Assembly (NCBI GenBank): GCA_024228935.1
Contig: JAAESX010000210.1
Span: 147,457-211,456, forward strand
Length of the DNA stretch: 64,000 nt
Source: Pseudomonadota bacterium
GTDB taxonomy: Bacteria; Myxococcota_A; UBA796; CAJQPC01
Direction of reading: 5' to 3'
Shown here: positions 25,227 through 35,589 of the stretch, in pieces
Numbering within the stretch: the first letter of the stretch is position 1
How the letters are laid out: every line of letters begins with the position of its first letter
Notes under the pieces: model-generated
Told to the model about the DNA's origin: nothing
Database searches by the model: none
Seen by the model: only the letters and a program-made list of their open reading frames with translations
Program-made: the position numbers and the translations under genes

Positions 25227-27278
25227 ATGCGTGGATCCCTGCTTCTCTCTCTCGGCCTCGTCGCGATGGTGGCCTGTACGAAGACCTCCGATGACGGAGA
25301 GCTCGTCGACACCGCCATCGAGGACACCGCTCCTCCGCCGAACAACGACGCGGACGGCGACGGCATCCTCGACATGCACGACGGCCTGGAAGAGGACGCG
25401 GACGGGGACGGCGACCCGAACTACCTGGACGTCGACTCCGACGGCGACGGCCTGCTCGACGAGCACGAGGCCGGCGACGGCTACCTCGACACCATGCCCT
25501 TCGACAGCGACGTCGATGGCATCCCCGACTTCCTGGACCTGGACAGCGACAACAACGAGGTGCTCGACGTCGACGAGGCCGGGTCGATGCCGAAGAAGGG
25601 CGAGGACACCGACGGCGACGGCACCGAGGACTACCGGGACTTCGACAACGACGGCGACGAGATCACCGACCTGTGGGAGATCACCACGCTCGGCTCGCCC
25701 GTGGACACCGACGGCGACGGCACTCCCGACTTCATGGACACGGACTCGGACAACGATCTGGTCTGCGACATCTGGGAGGGCGGCACCACGGCCTACCGGG
25801 ACGAGCCCATCGACAGCGACGCGGACGGCATCTACGACTTCCGCGATGACGACTCGGACAACGATGGCTTCAGCGACACCTCGGAAGCGGGCGTCGGCGG
25901 CGGCTGCCCCGAGCCGGCGGACACCGATGGCGACGGCTCGTACGACACCCAGGACGAGGACGCCGATGGCGACGGCCTGAGCGACTACGACGAGGTCTAC
26001 GTCTGGGGCACCGATCCCTACGACGGCGACAGCGACGGCGACGGCCAGACCGACGGCGCCGAGATCGCCGCGGGGACCGACCCGCTCGACTCGGGCAGCT
26101 CGATCGAGGGTGTCTACGTCGAGGTGGAGGAGCGCACGAGCAAGGAGCACGTCTTCGAGTTCGAGCCCAAGATCCAGTACGGCGACATCGCGTTCATGCT
26201 CGACACCACCGGCTCGATGAGCGGCACGGTGTCGGCGACCACCGACCGGTTCGGCGAGATCGTCACCGAGCTCGGCAGCACGTTCGAGAACGTCGCGTTC
26301 GGCCTGGCCCAGTTCGACGACTACAACTACGGCTCGATGGGCTCGAGCGCGGACAAGCCGTTCATCCTGCTCCAGCAGATGACGGACTCCGAGTCCTCGA
26401 TGCAGACGGCCCTGAACAACGTCCAGCTGCACAGCGGGGCCGACGGTCAGGAGTCCGACATGGAGGCCCTGTACCAGGCCGCGACCGGCGCTGGGTACGA
26501 CCAGGACTGTGACGGCACCTACGACGGCTCGGACGACATCCCGCCGTTCATCGCCGACAGCAGCGACCCCTTCGGCGGCAGCGCCTCGGACAGCTACGAC
26601 AGCTCGGTCAGCGGCACCGGCACCAAGGGTGGCTTCGGCTTCCGGGACTACTCGCTGCCCGTCGTCGTGTACGCGACCGACATCTACATGCGTGACCCGG
26701 ACTACACCGGCTCGATCAGCGGCCTGACGGACACCCCCGGCGGTTGCCCGATGGACGCCGGCAGCAACGACGTGGTCACCGCGTACGAGGACCTGGGTGG
26801 CTACATCATCGGCATCGACGTCGGCAGCTACGGCGCGACGAGCCCGTACGGCGCCTACACGCAGATGATCGATCTGGCCCAGCGGACGAACTCCTACGCC
26901 GACCTGGACGGGGACGGCGAGGTCGACGACGAGCTGGTGTTCGAGGCCCCCCAGGCCGGCTCCAGCTTCGCGACCGAGCTCAAGGAGAACATCGTCCTGG
27001 GTGTCGAGCAGCTGGTCGACTCGGTGAAGTTCACCAAGATCCACCTCGAGGTCATCGGCGACGAGTACGGCATGGTCGAGTCGATCGACCCCGAGTACTA
27101 CGAGGACATCGACTACGAAGGCCTCGACACGCTGGACTACACGCTCAACTTCCTGGGCACGCAGCCCGCGACGAGCGAGGACCAGCACTTCCTGATGACG
27201 CTTCGCATCATCGGCGACGACACCATCCTGCTGGATGAGCTGGACATCGTGGTCGTGGTCCCGGGGACCTCGAACTAG
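25227..27278 (+). CDS. Lipoprotein with thrombospondin type-3 calcium repeats and von Willebrand A domain
   Basis: 683 residues. A conventional lipoprotein signal (MRGSLLLSLGLVAMVAC) is followed, over residues about 40-290, by Asp-rich repeats of the thrombospondin-3/EF-like kind (DADGDGILD, DSDGDGLLDEHEAG, DTDGDGTEDYRD). These bind Ca2+ and form a rigid wire. A VWA domain begins near residue 315 with a MIDAS-type DTTGSMS (D-x-T/S-x-S) and runs through GLAQFDDYNYG and VVYATDIYMRD. The C-terminal 90 residues are a beta-rich domain. A calcium-stabilised, outer-surface adhesin or structural protein is likely. Thr after the lipid Cys fits outer-membrane sorting. Confidence 0.88.
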   Translation: MRGSLLLSLGLVAMVACTKTSDDGELVDTAIEDTAPPPNNDADGDGILDMHDGLEEDADGDGDPNYLDVDSDGDGLLDEHEAGDGYLDTMPFDSDVDGIPDFLDLDSDNNEVLDVDEAGSMPKKGEDTDGDGTEDYRDFDNDGDEITDLWEITTLGSPVDTDGDGTPDFMDTDSDNDLVCDIWEGGTTAYRDEPIDSDADGIYDFRDDDSDNDGFSDTSEAGVGGGCPEPADTDGDGSYDTQDEDADGDGLSDYDEVYVWGTDPYDGDSDGDGQTDGAEIAAGTDPLDSGSSIEGVYVEVEERTSKEHVFEFEPKIQYGDIAFMLDTTGSMSGTVSATTDRFGEIVTELGSTFENVAFGLAQFDDYNYGSMGSSADKPFILLQQMTDSESSMQTALNNVQLHSGADGQESDMEALYQAATGAGYDQDCDGTYDGSDDIPPFIADSSDPFGGSASDSYDSSVSGTGTKGGFGFRDYSLPVVVYATDIYMRDPDYTGSISGLTDTPGGCPMDAGSNDVVTAYEDLGGYIIGIDVGSYGATSPYGAYTQMIDLAQRTNSYADLDGDGEVDDELVFEAPQAGSSFATELKENIVLGVEQLVDSVKFTKIHLEVIGDEYGMVESIDPEYYEDIDYEGLDTLDYTLNFLGTQPATSEDQHFLMTLRIIGDDTILLDELDIVVVVPGTSN

Positions 27279-27306
27279 CTCGACCTGTCCCCGGTCGGGG
27301 CTGGAC

Positions 27307-28230
27307 TCAGCCGCAGTCGGAGACGTCGGGGATCGTCAGGTCCCCGTAGATCCCGATGGTCCCGTGGTTGTTGCCCGCGTTGAAGAAGTTCCCACCCAGG
27401 AACCACCCCATGCCGTCGTGCTCGACGACCGCGTGGAACGTGTCCGCCGTCAGCGGCAGGTCGGGGATCATCCATCGGTCGTCGCCGCGGTAGCCCATGA
27501 CTCCGGCGTTGCCGGCGACCCAGGTCTTGTCGCCCACGTACAGGCCGTTCAGCGGCCCGTTCAGGTACAGCGCGTCCGATTCGGTCCACGACGAGCCCGA
27601 CCACTCGACGACCGTCGCCGAGGCCGTCCCGCCGACCGCCATGCCCTCGTGCACTGTGACGAGGCGCTGCTCGTGGGGCAGCTCGGTGAGGTAGCCGTCC
27701 TCGTAGATCCAGGTGGCGCCGTCGCCAACGAACAGCGCGGTGCCGTCAGCGTGCTGGTCGACCTTGAACATCACGGTCGAGGTCAGCTGCTCGTCCCAGT
27801 CGGTGCCGTTCCAGCGCCAGATGCCGCCGGTGCCCGAGGCGGGGTCACCGCCGACCGTCCAGACGTTCTCGTCCTCGACGTCGATGCCGTACAGCGTCAT
27901 CTCGGTGGGCACGTCCCGCCGCTCGCCCGAGGAGTGCACGACCGTGCCTTGCTCGCCGACCATCCAGTACGAGCCACCCGGGGTGCCGTCGATCCACCAC
28001 AGCGTGGTGTCTGAGACGTTGTGCTCGACGCACAGGTCGGTGCCGTTCCAGGTGAGCAGGTCGCCGTGACCGCCCCCGAGCTCGCCCCCGACCATGCGCA
28101 GGAGCTCGCCGTCGGACCAGCCCGACAACAGCATCGCGTCGCCCAGGTCGGTTCCGGCGACGCCCCAGGGCTCGGTGAGCCCGGAGTCGGGGTTGTCCTT
28201 GGTGCAGGAGAGGAGAAGAAGGAGAGTCAC
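27307..28230 (-). CDS. Lipoprotein with beta-propeller-like repeats
   Basis: 307 residues from a GTG overlapping the stop of the cytochrome gene (GTGA) with GGAGG just upstream. Minimal lipoprotein signal MTLLLLLSC. The body is a series of short Trp/Gly-rich beta repeats (LLTWNGTDLC, GIWRWNGTDWDEQ, VVEWSGSSWTES, WVAGNAGVMGYRG), suggesting a propeller. No enzyme motif is visible. Being last in the lipoprotein operon with the multihaem cytochrome, it may dock to it on the outer membrane. Confidence 0.8.
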   Translation of the reverse strand: MTLLLLLSCTKDNPDSGLTEPWGVAGTDLGDAMLLSGWSDGELLRMVGGELGGGHGDLLTWNGTDLCVEHNVSDTTLWWIDGTPGGSYWMVGEQGTVVHSSGERRDVPTEMTLYGIDVEDENVWTVGGDPASGTGGIWRWNGTDWDEQLTSTVMFKVDQHADGTALFVGDGATWIYEDGYLTELPHEQRLVTVHEGMAVGGTASATVVEWSGSSWTESDALYLNGPLNGLYVGDKTWVAGNAGVMGYRGDDRWMIPDLPLTADTFHAVVEHDGMGWFLGGNFFNAGNNHGTIGIYGDLTIPDVSDCG

Positions 28231-30161
28231 TCGACCTCCACGGCCAGTGCGCGCTCGATGACGTCGGTCGCCAGCGGGCCGGTGTTGGGGTGCACGAAGT
28301 CGGACACCTGGTCTCCGTCCTCGTCGAGGAACTGCAGCGCGTCGACCTCGCCGCCCGGGTGCTCGAGCATGAACTCGCCCGTGCCGTAGCCGTAGACACC
28401 CTTCACGCGCCTCCACTCGGCGTCGGTGCCGTCGGTTCGGTGACACGTCGAGCAGCTGCGCGGGGTCCTGCTGGCCGTGTGCTGGAAGAACGGGGACCAG
28501 CCGGTGATGTCCGTGTAGTCCTCGTTCTCGCGGAACAGCCCCTCGAAGATGGGCTCGCCGTCCTCGTCCTTGACCGTCATCTGGGCCTGTTGGCTGCTGT
28601 TGCAGGACTGGGCGCGGCCGTCGTCGCTCTGGCACAGCAGCACGTGCTCGAGCGAGTACCACTCCCGCGAGCCGGTCGTGAAGCCAGGCGTCTTCTCGCC
28701 GGTCTGGTAGTCGATCTGGTCCAGGCGCAGGTCCATCGTGACGTGGCAGCCCAGGCACTGGAGCTGCCAGCTGTTGTGGCACGTGTCGCAGGTCAGGCTG
28801 TCGGTGTGCGACCAGTCCTCGTCGCTCACACCCATCGCCGCGTGCATCTTCGAGGTCTCGCCGCGCTCGTCGAGCACCTGCGCGACCTGCGTGACGACGT
28901 GCTCCTGGTGGTCGACCGAGCCCGTCAAGGACACCTGACCATCGTCGTTCAGGCCCAGCTGGACGAGCTCGTAGCCGCTGCCGGTCCAGAACTTCCCGTC
29001 GGCGTCGGGCGAGACCGGCTCGCGCACGGTGCCGTGGCAGTCCTCGCAGATGAGGGTCTGCTGGGTCTTGCTGGTGGCGTGGATCGGGCCGCCGCCGTGG
29101 ACCTCGGGGCCGACGTGGCAGTCGCCACACACCATGCCCGCCTCGTGGTGGAGGTCCGGCGGGGTCTCGTCGTACGAGTTCGTGGTGTCCTCGTCGAACA
29201 GGTAGTACCCGGCGGTGTGGCCGTAGACGTTCTCCTGCCACGTGTCCGCGTTCGGCGGCGTGTCCGAGAAGCCGCCCTCGCGGATGCCTTGGAAGTTCAG
29301 GCCGATACGCCCGCCCTGGAAGTGGCAGGTCGCGCACTGCTCGGTCGGGATCTCGGTCGTGAGCTCGTGCCGGCGCGGGTAGACCGGGTGGCTCTTCGGC
29401 ATCGCCGCGTCGTCGCCCTGGTAGACGCCGTCCTCGGCGTAGACCATGTGGCAGCTGCTGCAGCCCGTCGAGCGGTACAGCGCCTTGCTGTTGTTCTTGG
29501 GGTACCCGGCCGCGTGGCAGGTGTTGCAGTTCTTGGCCAGGTAGTGGTCGTAGGCGACGCGCTCGAGGTCGGTGATGTCGCCGGCCTCGGCTGCGGCGAT
29601 GGCGTCGTCGATCTCCTCGCCCGTTGGCGGTCGGAGTACCGTCAGCGACTCGACCGTGCCCTCTTCGCCGGTGTAGTCCGGGTCGATCACGTCCATCGAG
29701 CCGTAGATCGGCGTCCTGTCCTGCAGGCCCGCGTACATCCGCGTCGGCATGTAGTGGCCGGCGTTCGTGGTCATCACCGAGCCGGCCATCGCCTTGACCT
29801 CGTCCGGGTGACAGTCTCCGCAGGTCTCGCCGGCGACACGGATGTCTCCGGGGTTGATGAACTTCAGGTAGTCGGGGTCGAGCTGATCGAGGAGGTCCGG
29901 CGGGAAGTCCTTGATGAAGCCGTCGGGCGCGGTCGGCAGGTCCCCGCGCAGCTCGGCCCAGTTGGCGGGCACCGGGACGTGGGCGTCCTCGAGCTCGAGG
30001 GCCTCTTCGTCGCCGCCGTGGCAGTCCGTGCACTCGTTGGGCGCGAACTCGGGATGCACCTGCTCGATGCCTTCGTGGCAGCTGATGCAGGCGTCGCCTT
30101 CGCCGTTCCACGTCTTGCACTTGCAGGACGTCATGACGAGCAGGAGTCCCAGGGCGGTCAT
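28227..30161 (-). CDS. Undecahaem (11 CxxCH) c-type cytochrome lipoprotein
   Basis: 644 residues. The signal MTALGLLLVMTSC ends in a lipobox Cys, so the protein is probably anchored to a membrane by lipid. I count eleven haem-binding motifs in order: CISCH, CTDCH, CGDCH, CNTCH, CSSCH, CATCH, CGDCH, CEDCH, CDTCH, CLGCH and CSTCH. Many distal His residues are available as sixth ligands. Such proteins carry electrons across the periplasm or outer membrane or act as oxidoreductases on small N or S compounds; the substrate cannot be read here. Flanked on both sides by 4-base overlaps with lipoprotein genes, so it is part of one operon. Confidence 0.92.
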   Translation of the reverse strand: MTALGLLLVMTSCKCKTWNGEGDACISCHEGIEQVHPEFAPNECTDCHGGDEEALELEDAHVPVPANWAELRGDLPTAPDGFIKDFPPDLLDQLDPDYLKFINPGDIRVAGETCGDCHPDEVKAMAGSVMTTNAGHYMPTRMYAGLQDRTPIYGSMDVIDPDYTGEEGTVESLTVLRPPTGEEIDDAIAAAEAGDITDLERVAYDHYLAKNCNTCHAAGYPKNNSKALYRSTGCSSCHMVYAEDGVYQGDDAAMPKSHPVYPRRHELTTEIPTEQCATCHFQGGRIGLNFQGIREGGFSDTPPNADTWQENVYGHTAGYYLFDEDTTNSYDETPPDLHHEAGMVCGDCHVGPEVHGGGPIHATSKTQQTLICEDCHGTVREPVSPDADGKFWTGSGYELVQLGLNDDGQVSLTGSVDHQEHVVTQVAQVLDERGETSKMHAAMGVSDEDWSHTDSLTCDTCHNSWQLQCLGCHVTMDLRLDQIDYQTGEKTPGFTTGSREWYSLEHVLLCQSDDGRAQSCNSSQQAQMTVKDEDGEPIFEGLFRENEDYTDITGWSPFFQHTASRTPRSCSTCHRTDGTDAEWRRVKGVYGYGTGEFMLEHPGGEVDALQFLDEDGDQVSDFVHPNTGPLATDVIERALAVEVE

Positions 30162-30607
30162 TCGGCGCTGATCTCCACCAGGAGTGTGGCCTCGGCGGAG
30201 TCGCCGTAGAAGTCGGTGCCGACGACGTACATCTCGACCTCCTGTCCATGCAGCGAGACGAGCGCGTCGACGTCGTTGTAGACGGACGAGTCGAACCCGA
30301 CGACCAGGTCCCAGACCAGGCCGGTCTCGTCGTCCTGGCAGTAGAGGACTGCGGTGTCGTTCACGAAGCTCGCCGAGACCTCGCCGTCGATGCGGGTCTC
30401 GAGCAGCACCTCGAAGGGTGCGTTCGGCTGTTCGTCCGTTCCGCAGAACAGGTCGGTCGTCGACGCCCGGATGGGCACGCCGAAGCCGCCTTGGGGCGCG
30501 GTGGTCATGGTGACGACCTCGCCTTCGACGTAGGGGATGAAGTCCCCGGCGACGCCGTAGCCGATGGTCAGGGTGGGCTCGGCACAGGCCAACAGCGCGA
30601 GGATCAT
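30158..30607 (-). CDS. Small lipoprotein upstream of the multihaem cytochrome
   Basis: 149 residues. Minimal lipoprotein signal MILALLAC, then a beta-rich body with two further Cys (DLFCGTD, LYCQDD) that could form a disulfide. No recognised family. Its stop overlaps the ATG of the cytochrome gene (ATGA), so the two proteins are made together; an assembly or docking partner of the cytochrome is plausible. Confidence 0.75.
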   Translation of the reverse strand: MILALLACAEPTLTIGYGVAGDFIPYVEGEVVTMTTAPQGGFGVPIRASTTDLFCGTDEQPNAPFEVLLETRIDGEVSASFVNDTAVLYCQDDETGLVWDLVVGFDSSVYNDVDALVSLHGQEVEMYVVGTDFYGDSAEATLLVEISAE

Positions 30608-30633
30608 GGGTCCGTCCTGCTACTGCGCGAGGG

Positions 30634-31686
30634 TCACAGTGCGAACATCACGTATTTCATCACCTTGATGACGTCCTCATTGTCATTTGCCACAAGTCGG
30701 AAGGACGAGAAGACGACGCGTCCACCCCCTCCGTTGAAGCTGACGAGGAGAGGGCTGCCCGCCTGGTAGTTCACGACGCCCGCCTCTCGGTACTCGACGT
30801 CGGCGGTCAGGTGCACGCTGGTGGTCCCGCCGACCGCGACGATGGGCGGCCACACGGGCAGGTCGTAGGTGATGGGGACGTACTGGTCCTCGTCCTCCAT
30901 GAACTGGGCGAGCGCGTAGTTGCTGATGGCGGCGTTGACCTGCTGGGTCGCGCCCAGCTGGGCGGCATCGGGCTTGGTGTCCGCACCCAGGAAGTCGATG
31001 CGGTCCGGCCAGACCTGGGTCACCACGTCGTAGGACCAGTCCGAAGCGTAGACGTGACCGCCGTTCTCGACGAACTCACGGATGTTCGTGTGCACCTGGG
31101 CCACGTCGACGCCGTCGCTCTCGGCCGTGTAGATGACGTCGGCCTCGAGGATGCCGCCGTTGAAGAAGATGAGGTCGTACTCCGCCATCTCCTCGGGGTT
31201 CAGCAGGAACGAGGAGAGCACGCCCTCGTCGAGCCCGTCGATGATGTCGTACGTGGTCACGCCCATGTGGTCGAGGACGCGGTCGAAGTCGTCGTAGTTG
31301 CCGCTGACGACGGCGATGTCGAGCGTGCTCGGGTCGAGGCAGGCCGGCTCGTCGAGCTTGACGACCTTGCCGCTGCGGACCTCGACCTGGTGCTCCTCGA
31401 CGACCGAGGTGCCCTTCTGGATGCGGATGTCGTGGACCGAGCCGGTCGGGAGCTCGCGGAGCGCCCAGTACCCGCTCTCGTCCGTGGTCGTGGTCTTCAC
31501 GTCGATGAGCCAGCCGTCGGCGTCGTACAGGTTCGCGTAGACGGTCGCGCCCTCGAGCCACGTGTACCCGGTGGGGTCACAGACCCGGCCCGAGACGTCG
31601 CCGACGCCCTCGATGACGGGCTCGACGTCGTTGGTGCGGTGGAGGGTGGACTCCGGGGCGCATGCGAGCGCGAAAAGAAGGGTCAT
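30634..31686 (-). CDS. Lipoprotein with carboxypeptidase-regulatory-like domain and glutamine-amidotransferase-like fold
   Basis: 350 residues. Minimal signal MTLLFALAC. Residues about 30-105 form a carboxypeptidase-regulatory-like beta-sandwich (VSGRVCDPTGYTWLEGATV, ESGYWALRELPTG). From residue 120 on there is an alpha/beta fold like ThuA/GATase-1 proteins (LDIAVVSGNYDDFDRVLD, YDLIFFNGG, FVENGGHVYASDWSYD) that lacks an obvious catalytic Cys. Probably a surface-exposed binding protein. In the same orientation as, and 4 nt after, the next lipoprotein gene; part of the lipoprotein run 27307-32119. Confidence 0.78.
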   Translation of the reverse strand: MTLLFALACAPESTLHRTNDVEPVIEGVGDVSGRVCDPTGYTWLEGATVYANLYDADGWLIDVKTTTTDESGYWALRELPTGSVHDIRIQKGTSVVEEHQVEVRSGKVVKLDEPACLDPSTLDIAVVSGNYDDFDRVLDHMGVTTYDIIDGLDEGVLSSFLLNPEEMAEYDLIFFNGGILEADVIYTAESDGVDVAQVHTNIREFVENGGHVYASDWSYDVVTQVWPDRIDFLGADTKPDAAQLGATQQVNAAISNYALAQFMEDEDQYVPITYDLPVWPPIVAVGGTTSVHLTADVEYREAGVVNYQAGSPLLVSFNGGGGRVVFSSFRLVANDNEDVIKVMKYVMFAL

Positions 31687-31690
31687 CCCA

Positions 31691-32119
31691 TCACTCCGTC
31701 AGGTCGAACTTGAAGTATTCGTCGGGGGCCGCTTCGGGGTAGACGGACTCGTTGTTCGAGTTGTCGACGGCCTTGAAGTAGTAGTGCATGCCGGCGCTGC
31801 CGAGCGACGTGGTCGCGATCTTGCCGCGGTACATGTCGTCGCCTGCATCGGGAGCCAGGATCATCCCGGTGCTCTCGAAGTCCGGGCTCGTCTGCCGGCG
31901 GAAGTACAGCTGGCCGATCAGCACGGCGCCGTCCTCGTCGAGGATCAAGGCCTCGATGATCACGTCGTCGTCGACCCACTGGGGGCTCTCGATTCCGTCG
32001 TGCGCGATGATCGGACCGTCGATGTCGGCGGTGATGCCGGTCTCATCGGTGGTCAGATCGATGTTCTGTTGGACGTCGTCCGGGGACGCGCAAGCCAACA
32101 CTCCGAACCACATGCTCAT
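31691..32119 (-). CDS. Small lipoprotein with Ig/FN3-like domain
   Basis: 142 residues. Signal MSMWFGVLAC; a second ATG two codons in would give MWFGVLAC, matching the minimal style here. The body is a single beta-sandwich-like domain (VIIEALILDEDGAVLIGQLY, GMHYYFKAVDNSNNES) of the kind found in bacterial Ig/FN3 modules. First gene of the lipoprotein run on this strand. Surface location inferred from Ala after the lipid Cys. Confidence 0.72.
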   Translation of the reverse strand: MSMWFGVLACASPDDVQQNIDLTTDETGITADIDGPIIAHDGIESPQWVDDDVIIEALILDEDGAVLIGQLYFRRQTSPDFESTGMILAPDAGDDMYRGKIATTSLGSAGMHYYFKAVDNSNNESVYPEAAPDEYFKFDLTE

Positions 32120-32132
32120 CCGGTCTCCGGCG

Positions 32133-32172
32133 CCCAGGTAGAGGCCTGGGGGTGCGCGGGAGTATACCCGCG
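32133..32172 (-). terminator. Two hairpins in the gap between clpA and the lipoprotein operon
   Basis: CCCAGG/CCTGGG arms at 32133-32138 and 32145-32150, and CGCGGG/CCCGCG arms at 32155-32160 and 32167-32172, each with a 6-nt loop. They lie downstream of the clpA stop (minus strand) and upstream of the next minus-strand gene; no T-tract. The second loop holds TATACT on the minus strand, a possible -10 for the lipoprotein operon. Confidence 0.45.
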
Positions 32173-32220
32173 ACTTCCCCTACGTCGCAGGCTCGGGAGC
32201 CGTGACACCGCGAGGTTCGG

Positions 32221-34518
<2,298 letters not shown>

Positions 34519-34872
34519 TCAGGCCTCCTCGTAGGTGCACTGGAGTGGGTAGTCGTTCTGCTTTGCGAGCTCGACGACCTTGCGGGTCTTCGTCTCGGCG
34601 ACTTCCTTCGTGTAGACACCGGCCACGCCGAGGCCAGCCTTGTGGATGGCGAGCATGATTCGCGTCGCCTCGGCCTCGTCCCGCCGGAAGATGCCCTGAA
34701 GGATCCACACCACGAACTCCATCGTCGTGTAGTGGTCGTTGTGCAGGAGCACCTTGTACATCTTGGGCTTCTTGACCTTGGGCCGTTCCTTGACCTGCGT
34801 GTTCCCCTTGCGCGCGGGGGCCTTGTCGCGGTCGCCGGCGGCGCGGATGACGTCACGGATTACCGGGTCCAT
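34519..34872 (-). CDS. clpS: ClpS, N-degron adaptor for ClpAP
   Basis: 117 residues. A basic, disordered N-terminal tail of about 35 residues, then the ClpS core: KVLLHNDHYTTMEFVVWIL carries the Asn-Asp pair (45-46) that binds the alpha-amino group of N-degrons and the Met gate. It delivers proteins with N-terminal Leu, Phe, Tyr or Trp to ClpA. GGAGG lies 9 nt before the ATG. Its start is only 20 bp from the divergent nth gene. Confidence 0.96.
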   Translation of the reverse strand: MDPVIRDVIRAAGDRDKAPARKGNTQVKERPKVKKPKMYKVLLHNDHYTTMEFVVWILQGIFRRDEAEATRIMLAIHKAGLGVAGVYTKEVAETKTRKVVELAKQNDYPLQCTYEEA

Positions 34873-34892
34873 GTTCTGGGAGCCTCCAAGGC
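34873..34892. promoter_or_regulatory. 20-bp divergent start region with two-way Shine-Dalgarno
   Basis: The segment between the clpS and nth start codons contains GGGAGCCTCC, which gives GGGAG on the plus strand (for nth) and GGAGG on the minus strand (for clpS). There is no room for promoters, so transcripts of each gene must begin inside the other's coding region. Confidence 0.5.
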
Positions 34893-35564
34893 ATGAAGCG
34901 TAGCGACAAGGCTGTACGGATCGGGCAGATCCTCGACGGTCTCTATCCGGAACAGCCGGTTCCGCTCGACCACACCGATGCGTTCACGTTGTTGGTCGCC
35001 GTCTTGCTCTCGGCTCAGACCACCGACAAGAAGGTGAACGAGGTGACGCCGGCCCTGTTCGCCGACGGCCCGACCCCGGCGCGCATGGCAGCCCTGGACG
35101 TCGACGAGATCCTGCGGCATATCCGGCAGCTCGGCCTGGCACCCACCAAGGCGAAGAACGTGAAGCGGCTCTCCGAGCTGTTGATCGAGCGCCACGGGGG
35201 CCGGGTCCCCAAGGACATGGCTGCGCTCGAGGACCTGCCCGGAGTCGGTCACAAGACGGCGAGCGTGGTGGTCGCCCAGGCGTTCGGCGTCCCGGCGTTC
35301 CCGGTCGACACGCACATCCATCGGCTGGCGACGCGCTGGGGCCTGACCTCGGGCCGGAACGTCAAGACGACCGAGAAGGACCTGAAGGCCCTGTTCCCGC
35401 GCCAGCACTGGAACGCGCTCCACCTGCAGATCATCTTCTTCGGCCGGGAGCACTGCCCGGCGCTGTACCACGACCTCTCCGCGTGCCCGATCTGCGCGTG
35501 GGCTTCGACGAAGAAGCGCCAGGACGAAGAGCGTCGACTGAACGCGTCGCGCCGGAAGCGATAG
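34893..35564 (+). CDS. nth: Endonuclease III, base-excision DNA glycosylase/AP lyase
   Basis: 223 residues. HhH-GPD glycosylase that removes oxidised pyrimidines and cuts the abasic site. The helix-hairpin-helix LPGVGHKTA carries catalytic Lys121, and VDTHIHR carries Asp139. The C-terminal iron-sulfur loop is unusual: three cysteines (188, 198, 201) in HCPALYHDLSACPIC with 9 and 2 residues between them, and no fourth Cys in the usual place, so a standard [4Fe-4S] cluster (C-x6-C-x2-C-x5-C) probably does not form. A similar tail is, from memory, known in Bacteroidota Nth. Cytoplasmic. Confidence 0.95.
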   Translation: MKRSDKAVRIGQILDGLYPEQPVPLDHTDAFTLLVAVLLSAQTTDKKVNEVTPALFADGPTPARMAALDVDEILRHIRQLGLAPTKAKNVKRLSELLIERHGGRVPKDMAALEDLPGVGHKTASVVVAQAFGVPAFPVDTHIHRLATRWGLTSGRNVKTTEKDLKALFPRQHWNALHLQIIFFGREHCPALYHDLSACPICAWASTKKRQDEERRLNASRRKR

Positions 35565-35567
35565 GCT
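35562..35567 (+). promoter_or_regulatory. -10 hexamer TAGGCT, 22 nt before fabH
   Basis: TAGGCT overlaps the nth stop codon, followed by 22 nt with AGAGG and then ATG at 35590. Confidence 0.4.
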
Positions 35568-35589
35568 CCCCGCGACAGAGGCACGCCCG

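Noticed and set aside
23715..27188. 1157-codon open frame on the minus strand
   Set aside because: Shadow of the M20 peptidase and VWA lipoprotein genes; repetitive Val/Asp text without motifs.
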